Both the position numbers and the translations under genes were made by a program. Below the pieces are notes generated by a model. The model was given only the letters and a program-made list of their open reading frames with translations, had not been told where the DNA came from and ran no database searches. Of a DNA stretch of 64,000 nucleotides, positions 1 through 8,975 are shown in pieces. Origin of the DNA: Parachitinimonas caeni (GTDB lineage Bacteria > Pseudomonadota > Gammaproteobacteria > Burkholderiales > Chitinimonadaceae); contig NZ_JARRAF010000018.1 in assembly GCF_030129945.1 (NCBI RefSeq), positions 34,403 to 98,402 of the forward strand, written 5' to 3'. Positions within the stretch are counted from its first letter, which is position 1. The number at the start of each line of letters is the position of its first letter.

Positions 1-222
1 CATCGTGCTGCGATGACCGGCGAGTGGGCACTTTTGCCAGTCTTGTTACGTGCCGGTGCCGACGTGCATGCCCTGACTCCGGAAGGTGAATCTGCATTGC
101 ATCTGGCTGCCCGCCAGGGTTCAAAGCTTGCGTACCGGTTGTTGATTCAAGGCGGGGCAGACCCCACTTTGCGAAATCGCCAGGGTGAGACGCCAGAAGC
201 CCTGCTGTATGTGGAGCATTAA
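1..222 (+). CDS. Ankyrin-repeat protein, C-terminal fragment
   Basis: The reading frame is open from base 1, so this is the 3' end of a gene that begins before the window. The visible part contains ankyrin-repeat signatures: GADVHALTPEGESALHLAA and then a second repeat ending GGADPTLRNRQGETP. Ankyrin repeats mediate protein-protein contacts; the specific partner cannot be inferred. A methionine at base 13 is in frame but lies inside a repeat and is not a plausible start. The gene stops at 222, three bases before repeat element A. Confidence 0.8.
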   Translation, partial: HRAAMTGEWALLPVLLRAGADVHALTPEGESALHLAARQGSKLAYRLLIQGGADPTLRNRQGETPEALLYVEH

Positions 223-224
223 GC

Positions 225-522
225 GCTGTTGATGTTTTGTTTCCAGTCGCGCCGGTCCGAATTTGGGGGCAGGGTAAGCGTACCCTAACGTATCCCCGTC
301 CCAAATCGACCCGGCCTTGCGTGGCGGTAGCGGCACAGCGCTTACCAGCACGGCATCCCCTTGCGGGGACGGAGCGTTTCGCCGGATTGGGGCCTGTTGC
401 GGTGCTGACTACTGCACCCAGACGGGAAGCTGCGAGGTTTACCACTCAGTGGCGCGTCTTTTTCCTTGCATCGGGCCCGTATCCGACAAAGCGCGATCCA
501 GAAATGGAATCTCATGGAGTCA
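225..522. repeat. Composite intergenic repeat element A with inverted ends
   Basis: The element opens with the repeat core GCTGTTGATGTTTTGTTTCC (225-244) followed by AGTCGCGCC. It closes with an inverted, diverged version (about 491-522; reverse complement reads TTTCTGGATCGCG). Inside are two hairpin modules: 252-268 against 298-314, and 381-400 against 468-487 (15 of 20 positions match in the inverted arms). The second module, read on the minus strand, aligns with the element at the window end, including the conserved string GCGCGCC then CT.AGTG.TAA.CC.CGC. Short open frames inside it look non-coding. This is a REP/BIME- or MITE-like element by inference. Confidence 0.7.
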
Positions 523-616
523 GGCCTTTGTACGGGAATGCCTCCAGTGAGGAGATGAAGGGCTGGGGCAGGGCTTATGTTTCTGGTTCTTCAGGTGATC
601 GAACTTAAGGGCGGAG

Positions 617-1510
617 GTGTTGGATTTGGAAATCTATCAGTTGCGCACCTTTGTCGCGGTGGCGCAGCAAGGCCATCTGACGCAGGCTGCGGAGATTCTG
701 CATCTTTCCCAACCTGCCGTCACGGCACAGATCAAGGCGCTGGAGGAAGAAACAGGCCTTGCACTGTTTGATCGCACCACGAGCGGAGTAATGCTGACGG
801 AGGCTGGAAAGCTACTCCTGCCCGAGGCGGAAAAGATATTGGCAGGCAGCTGGGACATGCTGAACAAGGCTCGATCACTCAAAGGCCAGCTGACCGGGAA
901 GTTGCGAATCGGGACGATTGGCAGCCCTTCGCTGTTGCGCTTGGGGCGTTGGCTATGCTGCCTGCGGTCTCGCCACCCTCTGCTGGCGCTGGTTACCGCA
1001 CATGGCATTTCTGGCTCTGTGCTGAACGATGTGCGCAAGAAAGAGCTGGATGGCGGTTTTTTTGTGGGTAAAAACCCGTATCAAAATGTGTTTGGCCTGC
1101 CGCTGCGTGAAGTGAGGTTTCGTCTGGCAATGCCTGCTGAATGGGCGGTCCGCTTGCAAGGGGCTGACTGGCGTAGCTTGGGTCGTGAGCTATGGATCGG
1201 GCATTCGCAGTTCTCGTCGCTGCATAAGCTCAGTAGTGAGCTTTGGCGCGAGCATAATATTTCTCCCAAGAAAATCGGTGAGATTGATCAGGAAGCAACC
1301 CAACTTGATCTGGTCCGGGCAGGGATGGGTTTGTCTTTGCTGTCGGAAGAGGTGGTGGCAGAACCGCTGGCGCGGGGTGAAATTGCGCTGGTTGATGGTG
1401 TGGAGGTAACTGCACCGCTGGCATTTATTTATCCGGCCGAGCGTGAGAACGATCCGCTATTGCAGGCGATGCGCGCCGCACTCTATGAGGTATGGGAGCT
1501 ACCGGCGTAA
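617..1510 (+). CDS. LysR-family transcriptional regulator
   Basis: The product (297 residues from this start) has a typical LysR winged helix-turn-helix at about residues 5-64 (IYQLRTFVAVAQQGHLTQAA, LSQPAVTAQIKALEEETG) and a periplasmic-binding-protein-like effector domain from about residue 92. The annotated start is GTG at 617. A TTG at 626 is preceded by GGAGGTG six bases upstream and would give an N-terminus MEIYQLRTF, which is usual for the family; it is arguably the better start. No target gene can be assigned: the upstream space is occupied by a repeat element and the downstream gene is convergent. The 3' end overlaps the convergent CbiX gene by 28 bases. Confidence 0.85.
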   Translation: MLDLEIYQLRTFVAVAQQGHLTQAAEILHLSQPAVTAQIKALEEETGLALFDRTTSGVMLTEAGKLLLPEAEKILAGSWDMLNKARSLKGQLTGKLRIGTIGSPSLLRLGRWLCCLRSRHPLLALVTAHGISGSVLNDVRKKELDGGFFVGKNPYQNVFGLPLREVRFRLAMPAEWAVRLQGADWRSLGRELWIGHSQFSSLHKLSSELWREHNISPKKIGEIDQEATQLDLVRAGMGLSLLSEEVVAEPLARGEIALVDGVEVTAPLAFIYPAERENDPLLQAMRAALYEVWELPA

Positions 1511-1881
1511 TCACAGATCCAGTTCGCCATGGCCGCTTGAACGACGGGTGATTCGCCAAGTGCTGGCGATTCTTGGATATGAAGTTGCGGATGCTGTTGG
1601 CGAATGCTGTCGAGTAGCGTCGGGAGATCGCGCTTCAGATGCCCGCCTCGCGCCATAAAGGCAGGCACAACCAGAATGTCGGAGATTCCAGCTGTGGCAA
1701 GTGCGGCGATGCAGTTTGCCAACGAAGGCTGCATGAGTTCCAGATAAGCGATTTCAACTTTGGCCTCAGGCCGCCGTTGCCGCAACGCATCGGCCAGCTG
1801 TTCAAATGGCTGCGCCCATTGCGGGTCGCGAGCGCCGTGTGCAAACAAGACAATGGCGGTATGTGGCAAGACTGACTCCAA
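1483..1881 (-). CDS. cbiX: CbiX/SirB-type sirohydrochlorin chelatase
   Basis: This 132-residue protein matches small, single-domain CbiX chelatases, which insert cobalt or iron into sirohydrochlorin for cobalamin or siroheme synthesis. The N-terminal motif VLFAHGARDPQW carries the first metal-binding histidine, followed by EIAYLELMQPSL and by VVPAFMARGGHLKRDLP with the second conserved histidine. The length agrees with the short (CbiX-S) form, half the size of two-domain SirB. No other tetrapyrrole gene is adjacent, although hemH lies 8 kb away. The choice between cobalt and iron as substrate cannot be made from sequence alone. Confidence 0.8.
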   Translation of the reverse strand: MESVLPHTAIVLFAHGARDPQWAQPFEQLADALRQRRPEAKVEIAYLELMQPSLANCIAALATAGISDILVVPAFMARGGHLKRDLPTLLDSIRQQHPQLHIQESPALGESPVVQAAMANWICDYAGSSHTS

Positions 1882-2030
1882 TCAAACGCAGTGGACTTTA
1901 GATTTTGCCATGGCTGGTGGCTGAATGGCGTGGCATACGTGTTATGCGGTACTGCACGTAGGCGTGATTGGATAAGGCGGTGCAGCGCAGATTGATTTTG
2001 GAATCCAACTGTTGGCATCTAATTGATGCC

Positions 2031-2062
2031 AAAAAAGCAAAACCCCTGCAGAGCAGGGGTTT
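2031..2062 (-). terminator. Intrinsic terminator of rpmB-rpmG
   Basis: On the minus strand an AACCCCTGC stem, a three-base loop and its perfect complement are followed by TTGCTTTTTT. It lies 30 bases after the rpmG stop codon. Confidence 0.85.
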
Positions 2063-2091
2063 CAGGCATTTCGCTGCAAGGGCAGGCCCAA

Positions 2092-2247
2092 TTACTTGAG
2101 CTTGGTTTCCTTGTAAACGACGTGCTTGCGAGCTACCGGATCGAACTTCTTGATTTCCATCTTTTCCGGCATCGTCCGCTTGTTTTTGGTCGTTGTGTAG
2201 AAGTGACCAGTACCAGCAGTCGATTCGAGCTTGATCTTTTCACGCAT
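2092..2247 (-). CDS. rpmG: 50S ribosomal protein L33
   Basis: The 51-residue product begins [20 protein letters not shown] and ends in [11 protein letters not shown], the full-length L33 of the large ribosomal subunit. It contains no cysteine, so it is the zinc-independent (C-minus) form. The ribosome binding site GAGGTAA sits just upstream of the ATG. It is the second gene of the rpmB-rpmG operon, 15 bases after rpmB, and is followed by a clear terminator. Confidence 0.97.
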   Translation of the reverse strand: MREKIKLESTAGTGHFYTTTKNKRTMPEKMEIKKFDPVARKHVVYKETKLK

Positions 2248-2262
2248 GATGAATTACCTCGA

Positions 2263-2496
2263 TTAAGCTTCGCCGCGAGCGCGCAGGTCGGCCAGAACAA
2301 CGTCAATGCCTACCTTGTCGATCAGACGCAGACCAGCATTGGACAAACGCAGACGGACCCAACGATTTTCGCTTTCAACCCAGAACTTGCGGTATTGCAG
2401 GTTCGGCAGGAAGCGGCGTTTGGTCTTGTTATTGGCATGGGAAACATTGTTCCCTGTCATCGGACCCTTGCCGGTGACTTTACATACACGGGCCAT
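2263..2496 (-). CDS. rpmB: 50S ribosomal protein L28
   Basis: The 77-residue product starts [20 protein letters not shown] and ends [11 protein letters not shown], matching bacterial L28 at full length. L28 is a structural protein of the large subunit. The gene is the first of a two-gene operon with rpmG, an arrangement common in proteobacteria, and is preceded by a promoter at about 2591-2619. Confidence 0.97.
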   Translation of the reverse strand: MARVCKVTGKGPMTGNNVSHANNKTKRRFLPNLQYRKFWVESENRWVRLRLSNAGLRLIDKVGIDVVLADLRARGEA

Positions 2497-2590
2497 GATT
2501 GAAACTCCCGACTTATTTTCTTTGGAAAAACTGAATTTTTAACACAAACGCCGTCCGACTGGCAAGCCAAGGGCCGGCAAAAGAGGCAGC

Positions 2591-2619
2591 ATTCTGCGCG
2601 TATACGACACTTTTGTCAA
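2591..2619 (-). promoter_or_regulatory. Sigma-70 promoter for rpmB-rpmG
   Basis: On the minus strand there is a perfect -35 box TTGACA (2614-2619), a 17-base spacer and a -10-like CAGAAT (2591-2596). It points at rpmB about 95 bases downstream. The rest of the 2497-2772 gap shows no gene. Confidence 0.7.
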
Positions 2620-2732
2620 TTTTGACTATCTGCGCGAAAACAAAAGACATTTTGGATGAAAAAAGAACGCGGTCATCCAGGTTGGATGCCGCGCCAATGC
2701 GAGGAACAACTGCTCGGTTTGCGGGATGTCTG

Positions 2733-2766
2733 GCAGGGCGGGGATTGGCTGTTCGGGCCGCCCTGC
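2733..2766 (-). terminator. Stem-loop after the sugar-transport ATPase gene
   Basis: GCAGGGCGG (2733-2741) and CCGCCCTGC (2758-2766) form a perfect 9-base stem with a 16-base loop, just after the stop of the MalK-like gene. There is no U-run, so it may be a 3' processing or stabilising hairpin rather than an intrinsic terminator. Confidence 0.45.
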
Positions 2767-2772
2767 AACAGA

Positions 2773-3885
2773 TCAGGCAATGCGGTTTTCGCTGGCAGGA
2801 TCGAACAGCAGTGCCTTGCTGGGATCAATGACCAGGGTAGCGGTTTGGCCAGGGGCCATACCGGCCTGCGGGTGGCAGCGGGCGGTGACCTTCACGCCGT
2901 TGAATTGACTGGTGACCAGTGTATCGGGGCCGGTTGGCTCGGTGATTTCGACTTTGGCTCGGATCAATTGCAGATTGGGCTGGTCGGCTTGTGCGCTGCC
3001 CTGATCGGTAATCTGTTCTGGCCGGATGCCAAGGATGACCGATTTGCCCACGTAGGGGCGCTGCGCCGTGCCAAGCGGGCCAAGCTTTGCTGGGAAAGTT
3101 TCGGTGCCATTGTCGAGTCGGACGATGGCTTGCCCCTCCGCTTCTTCCAGTGTTGCGGGAATGAAGTTCATGGCAGGGGAGCCAATGAAACCGGCCACAT
3201 ACAGATTGGCGGGGGTGTCGTAGATCTGTTGTGGGGTGCCGAACTGCTTGACTTCACCATCCTTCATCACGGCGATACGGTCGCCCAGGGTCATGGCTTC
3301 GATCTGGTCGTGGGTAACATAGACAATCGTGGTGCCCATGCGTTGGTGCAGCAGTTTGATTTCGGTGCGCATTTCTACTCGCAGCTTGGCGTCCAGATTG
3401 GAGAGTGGTTCGTCAAACAGGAAGAGCGTGGGGTTGCGCGCCAGCGCCCGGCCCATGGCAACGCGCTGACGTTGGCCACCCGAGAGCTGGTTGGGTTTGC
3501 GATCAAGCAAGTGGCTGATCTGCAGCATATTGGCTACCCGCTCGACAATGGCTTTCTGCTCTGCCACGGGAATCTTGCGGATTTCCAGACCAAAGGAAAT
3601 ATTCTGCCGAACCGTCATATTCGGGTAGAGCGCGTAGCTTTGAAACACCATCGCGATATCCCGGTCTTTGGGTGGAAGATGGTTGACCAGGCGGTTGCCG
3701 ATGTGGATCTCGCCTGAAGAGATGTCTTCGAGCCCGGCAATCATGTTGAGTAAAGTGGATTTGCCACAGCCAGATGGCCCGACCAGAATCAGAAACTGAC
3801 CCTTGTCGATGTCAATATCGATGCCCTTGAGGATATGGGTGTTGCCGTAAGACTTTTTGACGTTGCGTATCGAAAGTGCGCCCAT
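2773..3885 (-). CDS. gtsD: Sugar ABC transporter ATP-binding protein, MalK/UgpC type
   Basis: The 370-residue ATPase energises the importer encoded by the three upstream genes. It has Walker [10 protein letters not shown] (residues 36-44), the ABC signature LSGGQRQR, Walker B LFLFDEP, a switch histidine in VYVTHDQ, and the C-terminal TOBE domain typical of MalK-type subunits. A longer open frame reaches 3984, but the ATG at 3885 is preceded by AGGAG at good spacing and gives the conserved N-terminus [14 protein letters not shown]; the longer version would overlap the permease gene. The name gtsD follows the resemblance of the whole operon to Pseudomonas glucose transporters; malK or ugpC would be equally used. 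Confidence 0.85.
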   Translation of the reverse strand: MGALSIRNVKKSYGNTHILKGIDIDIDKGQFLILVGPSGCGKSTLLNMIAGLEDISSGEIHIGNRLVNHLPPKDRDIAMVFQSYALYPNMTVRQNISFGLEIRKIPVAEQKAIVERVANMLQISHLLDRKPNQLSGGQRQRVAMGRALARNPTLFLFDEPLSNLDAKLRVEMRTEIKLLHQRMGTTIVYVTHDQIEAMTLGDRIAVMKDGEVKQFGTPQQIYDTPANLYVAGFIGSPAMNFIPATLEEAEGQAIVRLDNGTETFPAKLGPLGTAQRPYVGKSVILGIRPEQITDQGSAQADQPNLQLIRAKVEITEPTGPDTLVTSQFNGVKVTARCHPQAGMAPGQTATLVIDPSKALLFDPASENRIA

Positions 3886-3917
3886 GATGTTGCTCCTGTG
3901 CCAGCTGCTGCCGGCGA

Positions 3918-4796
3918 TTAACCTTTGACTGCGCCGGCTGTCAGCCCGCGGATGAAGTACTTGCCGCCGAAGGCGTAGACACACAGCGTCGGTAGCGCCG
4001 CGATGATGGCTGCAGCCATTTCCACGTTGTAGTGCTTGACCCCGGTCGAGGTGTTGACGAGGTTGTTGAGCGCTACGGTCATGGGTTGGGTTTCACCGGC
4101 CGAGAACACCACACCAAACAGGAAGTCGTTCCAGATCTGGGTGGTTTGCCAGATGACGCAGACGGCAATGGTCGGCAGGGAAATGGGTAGCATGATGCGG
4201 AAGAAGATCCGCAGAAAGCCGGCCCCATCAATGCGGGCGGCCTTGACCAGCTCATCGGGAATCGTCACGTAGAAGTTACGGAAAAACATGGTGGTAAAGG
4301 CCAGACCGTAAATGGTGTGCACCAGAACCAGCCGCGCCGTGCCGTTTTCAAGCCCGAGAAAGCCCAGCATCTGCGCCATGGGCAGGATCACCACCTGGAA
4401 TGGCAGGAAGCAGCCGATCATCAACAGGGTGAAGAACAGATCGCTGCCCTTGAAGCGCCACATCGCCAGCACATAGCCGTTGACCGCCCCAATCAGGGTC
4501 GAGAGTGCGACGGCAGGCACCAGCATCTTGATTGAATTCCAGAAGTAACCTTGAATGCCTGAGCATTCGACCCCGGTGCATGCCGACGACCAGGCGGTGG
4601 ACCAGGCTTCGAGTGACGGGGCGGCAGGTAGGGCCAGCAGATTGCCATTGCGTACTTCCTCCAACGACTTGAGCGAAGTGACGACCATGACGTACAGCGG
4701 GGCCAGGTAGTAGAGCGCGAACAAGGCCAGTACGGCATAGATACCGAAGCGGCCGATGCGGGCGGCTGGGGTCTGGTGGTAGGCAAGATCAGCCAC
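3918..4796 (-). CDS. gtsC: Sugar ABC transporter permease, GtsC/MalG type
   Basis: This 292-residue inner-membrane protein has about six membrane segments (first at residues 14-40) and the binding-protein-dependent permease loop around [21 protein letters not shown], which docks onto the ATPase. The start is GTG at 4796, with GAGGAG nine bases upstream, inside the end of gtsB (8-base overlap), implying translational coupling. It resembles the second permease of glucose/mannose importers, but the sugar is inferred from the operon rather than from this protein. Confidence 0.85.
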   Translation of the reverse strand: MADLAYHQTPAARIGRFGIYAVLALFALYYLAPLYVMVVTSLKSLEEVRNGNLLALPAAPSLEAWSTAWSSACTGVECSGIQGYFWNSIKMLVPAVALSTLIGAVNGYVLAMWRFKGSDLFFTLLMIGCFLPFQVVILPMAQMLGFLGLENGTARLVLVHTIYGLAFTTMFFRNFYVTIPDELVKAARIDGAGFLRIFFRIMLPISLPTIAVCVIWQTTQIWNDFLFGVVFSAGETQPMTVALNNLVNTSTGVKHYNVEMAAAIIAALPTLCVYAFGGKYFIRGLTAGAVKG

Positions 4797-5751
4797 GGCG
4801 TTGACTCCTCAATTCGGAATACAGGAAAGGCACCACGATCGCTGCAGCGGTTGCCAGCATGATCATGGCGCTGGCCGCACCGAGGCCCAGCTGACCACGG
4901 TTGAAGCCGTGCTGATACATGAAGATCGACGGCAGGTCAGTAGCAAGGCCAGGGCCGGCATTGGTCAGGGCCATTACCAAGTCAAAGCTCTTGATGGCAA
5001 TGTGAGCGAGGATCATGAAGGCGCTGAAAAATACCGGGCGCAGGCTGGGGATGACGATGCGGCGGTAGATGGTGGGCAGATTGGCACCATCGACCTGCGC
5101 TGCTTTGATGATGGCATCGTCGATACCTCGCAGACCTGCCAGGAACAGGGCCATGACGAAACCGGATGATTGCCAGACGCCGGCGATGACCACGGTGTAG
5201 ATCGCCATGTCCGGATTGACGATCCAATCGAATGTAAAGTCGCTAAAGCCGAAGTCGTGCATCAGTTTCTCAAGCCCGAGGCCGGGATTGAGCATCCACT
5301 TCCAGGCCGTGCCGGTGACGATGAAACTGAGCGCCATCGGGTAGAGATAGATGGTGCGCAGGGCGCCTTCACGACGGATTTTCTGGTCCAGAAAGACGGC
5401 CAGCAGCAATCCGACGGCCAGAGAAAAGAAGATGAACAACCCGCCAAAGACGCCAAGGTTTTTCATGGCGGCCCACCAGCGTTCATTGCTGAAGAGTTCC
5501 TGGTATTGCACCAGCCCGACGATTTCGTACTTGGGCAGAATGCGCGACTCAGTCAGGGATAGCCAGGCTGTCCACAGTACGAATCCATAAAAGCAGACAA
5601 GGCTCGCCACCATGGTGGGTGCGACGACGATCTTGGGCAAGACCACATCAACCAGCCGGCCGAAGCGGCTGGCCGACGCCGTTTGGAGGGATGGCATGCT
5701 CGGGCTTCCTTCATGCAAGGTCAGTTGAGCGCCAGAGGGCGACGGGGACAT
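4789..5751 (-). CDS. gtsB: Sugar ABC transporter permease, GtsB/MalF type
   Basis: The first permease of the importer, 320 residues from the ATG at 5751, which has GGAGGT just upstream; the open frame extends to 5802 without a better start. Membrane segments begin near residue 40, and the ATPase-coupling loop reads IIKAAQVDGANLPTIYRRI. Strings such as DQKIRREGALRTIYLYPMA and ALSFIVTGTAWKWMLNPG are very characteristic of Pseudomonas GtsB. It lies 283 bases downstream of the binding-protein gene, with a UUCG-capped hairpin between them. Confidence 0.87.
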   Translation of the reverse strand: MSPSPSGAQLTLHEGSPSMPSLQTASASRFGRLVDVVLPKIVVAPTMVASLVCFYGFVLWTAWLSLTESRILPKYEIVGLVQYQELFSNERWWAAMKNLGVFGGLFIFFSLAVGLLLAVFLDQKIRREGALRTIYLYPMALSFIVTGTAWKWMLNPGLGLEKLMHDFGFSDFTFDWIVNPDMAIYTVVIAGVWQSSGFVMALFLAGLRGIDDAIIKAAQVDGANLPTIYRRIVIPSLRPVFFSAFMILAHIAIKSFDLVMALTNAGPGLATDLPSIFMYQHGFNRGQLGLGAASAMIMLATAAAIVVPFLYSELRSQRRG

Positions 5752-5938
5752 GGTGACCTCCGTGACATTAGTTATAAGGGACGCAGCAAAGTCTGCTGCC
5801 AAGTGGGCCTGACAGGCTGCAATCGGCTATGTGCCGGCTGAGGCATGGCGCCTCAGACGGATACCTCGATCCCTTCGCTCAGGACGAACGCCATCCGTGG
5901 CAGGCAGGATGCCGGTGGCGATAAGAGGGAGGGGAGGT

Positions 5939-5960
5939 GGGGCTGGCCGAAGCCAGCCCC
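5939..5960 (-). other. UUCG-tetraloop hairpin between gtsA and gtsB
   Basis: On the minus strand GGGGCTGGC, loop TTCG and GCCAGCCCC form a perfect 9-base stem closed by the very stable C(UUCG)G tetraloop. No U-run follows, so it is more likely a 3' end-protecting or processing hairpin that keeps the binding-protein message abundant relative to permeases, as known for malE-malF. The remaining 5752-6034 gap shows no gene. Confidence 0.7.
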
Positions 5961-6034
5961 GGCAGCGGGAAGGATAGGAGCCATACCGCTGCCAAGCCGG
6001 GCGCAACCGGCATCTATTGACGCCAGAGGGGTGC

Positions 6035-7288
6035 TTAGCGCTTTTTCGAGGCGGCGATGAGCTTTTGCACGGCGTCTTTGCTGCTCATGCTGGAGTTCAT
6101 GAAGTTGGATACCACGTCCACGACCGCGCCTTGTGTAGCACTGGGCATGGCCATGCCGTGGGCAAATGAAGGCACCAGGCCACCGCTCTTCGACGTGGCA
6201 ACGAAGTCGTCCATCGACAGGCGGGCGCAGTCGTCGAACTTGGTCTTGGGCATATTCAGGCGCGCAGGAATCGAACCCTTGTTCAGGTTGAAGACTTCCT
6301 GAAACTCGGGAGACAGGATGGAAGCGGCCAGATCGTTGGTCACTTTCATGTCTTTCGACTTCTGCGAGAACAAGACGAAGCTGTCGATATTGAAGGTGTA
6401 AGCCTTGGCGGTGCCAGGAGCGGGTGCGCAGATGAAGTCTGTGCCGGGTTTCTTGCCGGCAGCAGTGAATTCGCCTTTGGCCCAGTCACCCATGAACTGC
6501 ATGGCGGCCTTGCCATTGATGACCATGGCGGTGGCCAGATTCCAGTCACGGCCGGGGCTGTCCTTGTCGGTGTATTTCTTTACCAGGCGCAGCGTATCGA
6601 AAACCTTTTCGGTCGTGGGGCTGGCCAATGCGGCGGCGTCGAGTTTGACGAAAGCTTTCTGATAGTAATCTGCGCCGCCTACTCCCAGCGCAATCGATTC
6701 GAAGACGGTCGCGTCCTGCCAGTTCTGGCCACCGTGGGCGACCGGAATGAAACCGGCTTTCTGGATCTTGTCGGCGGCTGCTGCAAATTCATCCCAGGTG
6801 GTGGGGATCTTGGCACCGGCTTTTTTGAAGACTTCCGGGTTCACCCACATCCAGTTGACGCGATGAACATTGACGGGCACCGCCACATAGTTGCCCTTGT
6901 ACTTCATGACATTGGCGACGACGGGTGGCAGCAGGGTGTCCCAGCCGCCGGCTTTAGCAACCGGGTCGAGATTCGCGAGCACCCCTTCATTACCCCATTC
7001 CTGAATCGATGGGCCTTTGATCTGAGCGGCAGTGGGTGGGTTGCCTGATACGACGCGGGTTTTGAGTACGGTCATGGCATTTTCGCCGCCACCGCCAGCT
7101 ACTGCAAAATCCTTCCAGGTATGGCCTTTGGCGGCCATCATCTTTTTCAACTCGGCTGCCGATTTGGCCTCGCCGCCGGAGGTCCAGTAGTGCAGCACTT
7201 CCACTTCGCCGGCATGGGCGAGGGCCGTGGCGCCGAGCAGGCCGATTCCGGCAATGAGGGCGTGTAGCGGTGTACGGGATTGCTTCAT
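6035..7288 (-). CDS. gtsA: Periplasmic sugar-binding protein, GtsA type
   Basis: A 417-residue solute-binding protein of the carbohydrate family. The ATG at 7288 has AGGAG eight bases upstream and yields a classic signal peptide, residues 1 to about 26 ending ATALAHA. The mature start GEVEVLHYWTSGGEAKSA and later GNPPTAAQIKGPSIQEWG closely resemble glucose/mannose-binding GtsA of pseudomonads. It captures the sugar in the periplasm and delivers it to GtsBC. An open frame extends to 7351 but adds a charged stretch that would spoil the signal peptide. Confidence 0.88.
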   Translation of the reverse strand: MKQSRTPLHALIAGIGLLGATALAHAGEVEVLHYWTSGGEAKSAAELKKMMAAKGHTWKDFAVAGGGGENAMTVLKTRVVSGNPPTAAQIKGPSIQEWGNEGVLANLDPVAKAGGWDTLLPPVVANVMKYKGNYVAVPVNVHRVNWMWVNPEVFKKAGAKIPTTWDEFAAAADKIQKAGFIPVAHGGQNWQDATVFESIALGVGGADYYQKAFVKLDAAALASPTTEKVFDTLRLVKKYTDKDSPGRDWNLATAMVINGKAAMQFMGDWAKGEFTAAGKKPGTDFICAPAPGTAKAYTFNIDSFVLFSQKSKDMKVTNDLAASILSPEFQEVFNLNKGSIPARLNMPKTKFDDCARLSMDDFVATSKSGGLVPSFAHGMAMPSATQGAVVDVVSNFMNSSMSSKDAVQKLIAASKKR

Positions 7289-7544
7289 GTCTCTACTCCT
7301 GATTATTGGATGTTGAAACCCGGCTTGGAAAACCCAGTCAAGATCTGCCATGAATCACTGTCAGCCAGTAATTTGCCCCGCACGATCTGAACAGGTCTGA
7401 GCGCCGTGTCCCGCTAATATAGCTAGCAAGTCAGAGAATGGAAAGTATTTTGTAAGCTATCGGTAAGCTTCGTGAGGCTTGCTGGCGGCACCTGCCCTGA
7501 TTCATCAGGCGGCGCACAGGAAATGCTATGTGATCGCTGAAAGA

Positions 7545-8975
7545 TCAAGGGTCTGCACGTAGATCGAAGTGCAGGCTGATGATGAGTCCATGCGGTTGAG
7601 CGTCGGACAGGGTCAGGCTGGCGCCGTGGCGGCGGGCGATTTCCTTGACGATGGCAAGCCCCAGTCCACAGCCTTTGCCGCTGGTCTGAACGCGGTAAAA
7701 GCGCTCAAACACGCGCTCCTTGTCTACATCGGCGATGCCGGGGCCATTGTCTTCAACCTGCAGGGTGAGGGTGTCGGCCTGGTCGATCAACCTGACGGTG
7801 ACGTGCCCGCCCGAGGGGGTGTACTGAATGGCGTTGTCGATAAGATTGGCGACCAGCTCGCGCAGCAGTGCTTCGTTGCCGCTGACCAGTAGGGGCGGGT
7901 AGTCATCGGCCAGGCCAAGGTCCAGCCCGGCGGCCAGCGCTCGCGGGACCGCTTCGGCCGTGATGTCTCGGGCCAGGCGGGACAAGTCAAGGGGGGCGCG
8001 GTTGATGGGGGCGTCAGGCTCAGCGCGTGCCAGCGCCAGCAGCTGGTTGACCAGATGAATGCTGCGGCGCGTACTGGTTTCGACATTTTCCAGCCGTGCG
8101 TGCAGGGCCCTGGCGTCGAAATTGGGATTATCCAGCTCGCGCAGAGCCAGTTCAGTCTGAGATTTCAGGCCGGCAAGTGGTGTGCGCAGCTGATGGGCTG
8201 CGTCGGCGATAAAGCGGCGTTGGGCGGCTACGTTGCGGTTGACTTCGCCCAGCAGGGTGTTGATGGCGGAAGCCAAGGCTCGGACTTCGGTTGGGGCATT
8301 TTCGATTTCCAGCGGTGTGAGGTCGCGAGCCGTACGATTTTCGACCTGCCGCCGCAACAGGCGCAGGGGGGAGAGGCCACGGCTGATCCCGGCCCAGACG
8401 ATCAGGCTGGTGGCGAGCATCAGGGCGGATAAGGGGATAACGGTTGCGAACAGGATCTGCTTGGCCAGCTCGGTGCGGGCGCTGTTGCTTTTGGCAACCT
8501 GGACCAGCATCAGCTGGGGCTTGGCGTCCGTGCCGATCATCAGGTAGAGCGCAGCAATGCGGACGGGTTGCTGATTGAGCACCCCGTCGTAGAAATAGGG
8601 TTGTCTCAACTCGATCTTGTCTTGCGGCGGGAAGGCCGGCAGGTCACGATTGCCAAGGATGAAGCGGCCCGGCGGGGTGCTCACCATGTAATACAGTTTG
8701 TCTTCAGGATCTTCTTCGAGGATATCGCGGGCAGCGGTTGGAAAGTCGATCAGCAGGCCATCATCAAGCGGCTTGACTTGACGGGCGAGGGCCCGGCTGG
8801 ATTGGGCAAGGCTCTGGTCGATAGCGAGATTGGTGTAACGCAGGGCAACACCGAAGGTCACGAAGGCGGCAGCCAGCCAGAGCAGCAGCTGCGGGGCGAG
8901 CAGCCAGAGCAGCAGCTGCCGCTTGAGCGACAGCTGCCGACCCAGGCGGAGTGGCCAGCTAAACCGCTGTGGCAT
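7545..8975 (-). CDS. Sensor histidine kinase, TctE/QseC class
   Basis: A 476-residue membrane sensor. Transmembrane helices lie at about residues 21-44 and 172-196, flanking a periplasmic region of the two-component sensor kinase N-terminal type (as in TctE). A HAMP-like linker follows, then HisKA with phospho-acceptor H261 in AADAAHQLRTPLAGL-like context, and a HATPase domain with VANLIDNAIQYTP, VEDNGPGI and GCGLGLAIV. The chosen ATG at 8975 overlaps the response-regulator gene by 17 bases. It sits directly upstream of the sugar importer and probably controls it, as GtrS does for gts genes in Pseudomonas, though the sensor domain here looks TctE-like. Confidence 0.85.
   Translation of the reverse strand: MPQRFSWPLRLGRQLSLKRQLLLWLLAPQLLLWLAAAFVTFGVALRYTNLAIDQSLAQSSRALARQVKPLDDGLLIDFPTAARDILEEDPEDKLYYMVSTPPGRFILGNRDLPAFPPQDKIELRQPYFYDGVLNQQPVRIAALYLMIGTDAKPQLMLVQVAKSNSARTELAKQILFATVIPLSALMLATSLIVWAGISRGLSPLRLLRRQVENRTARDLTPLEIENAPTEVRALASAINTLLGEVNRNVAAQRRFIADAAHQLRTPLAGLKSQTELALRELDNPNFDARALHARLENVETSTRRSIHLVNQLLALARAEPDAPINRAPLDLSRLARDITAEAVPRALAAGLDLGLADDYPPLLVSGNEALLRELVANLIDNAIQYTPSGGHVTVRLIDQADTLTLQVEDNGPGIADVDKERVFERFYRVQTSGKGCGLGLAIVKEIARRHGASLTLSDAQPHGLIISLHFDLRADP

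Noticed and set aside
237..608. Open frames of 77-123 residues between the ankyrin gene and the LysR gene
   Set aside because: They lie inside the repeat element and have no recognisable protein features.
2656..3717. Long plus-strand open frame (353 residues) opposite the MalK-like gene
   Set aside because: It is antisense to a gene with complete ABC motifs and shows no recognisable domains; GC-rich third positions open the opposite frame.
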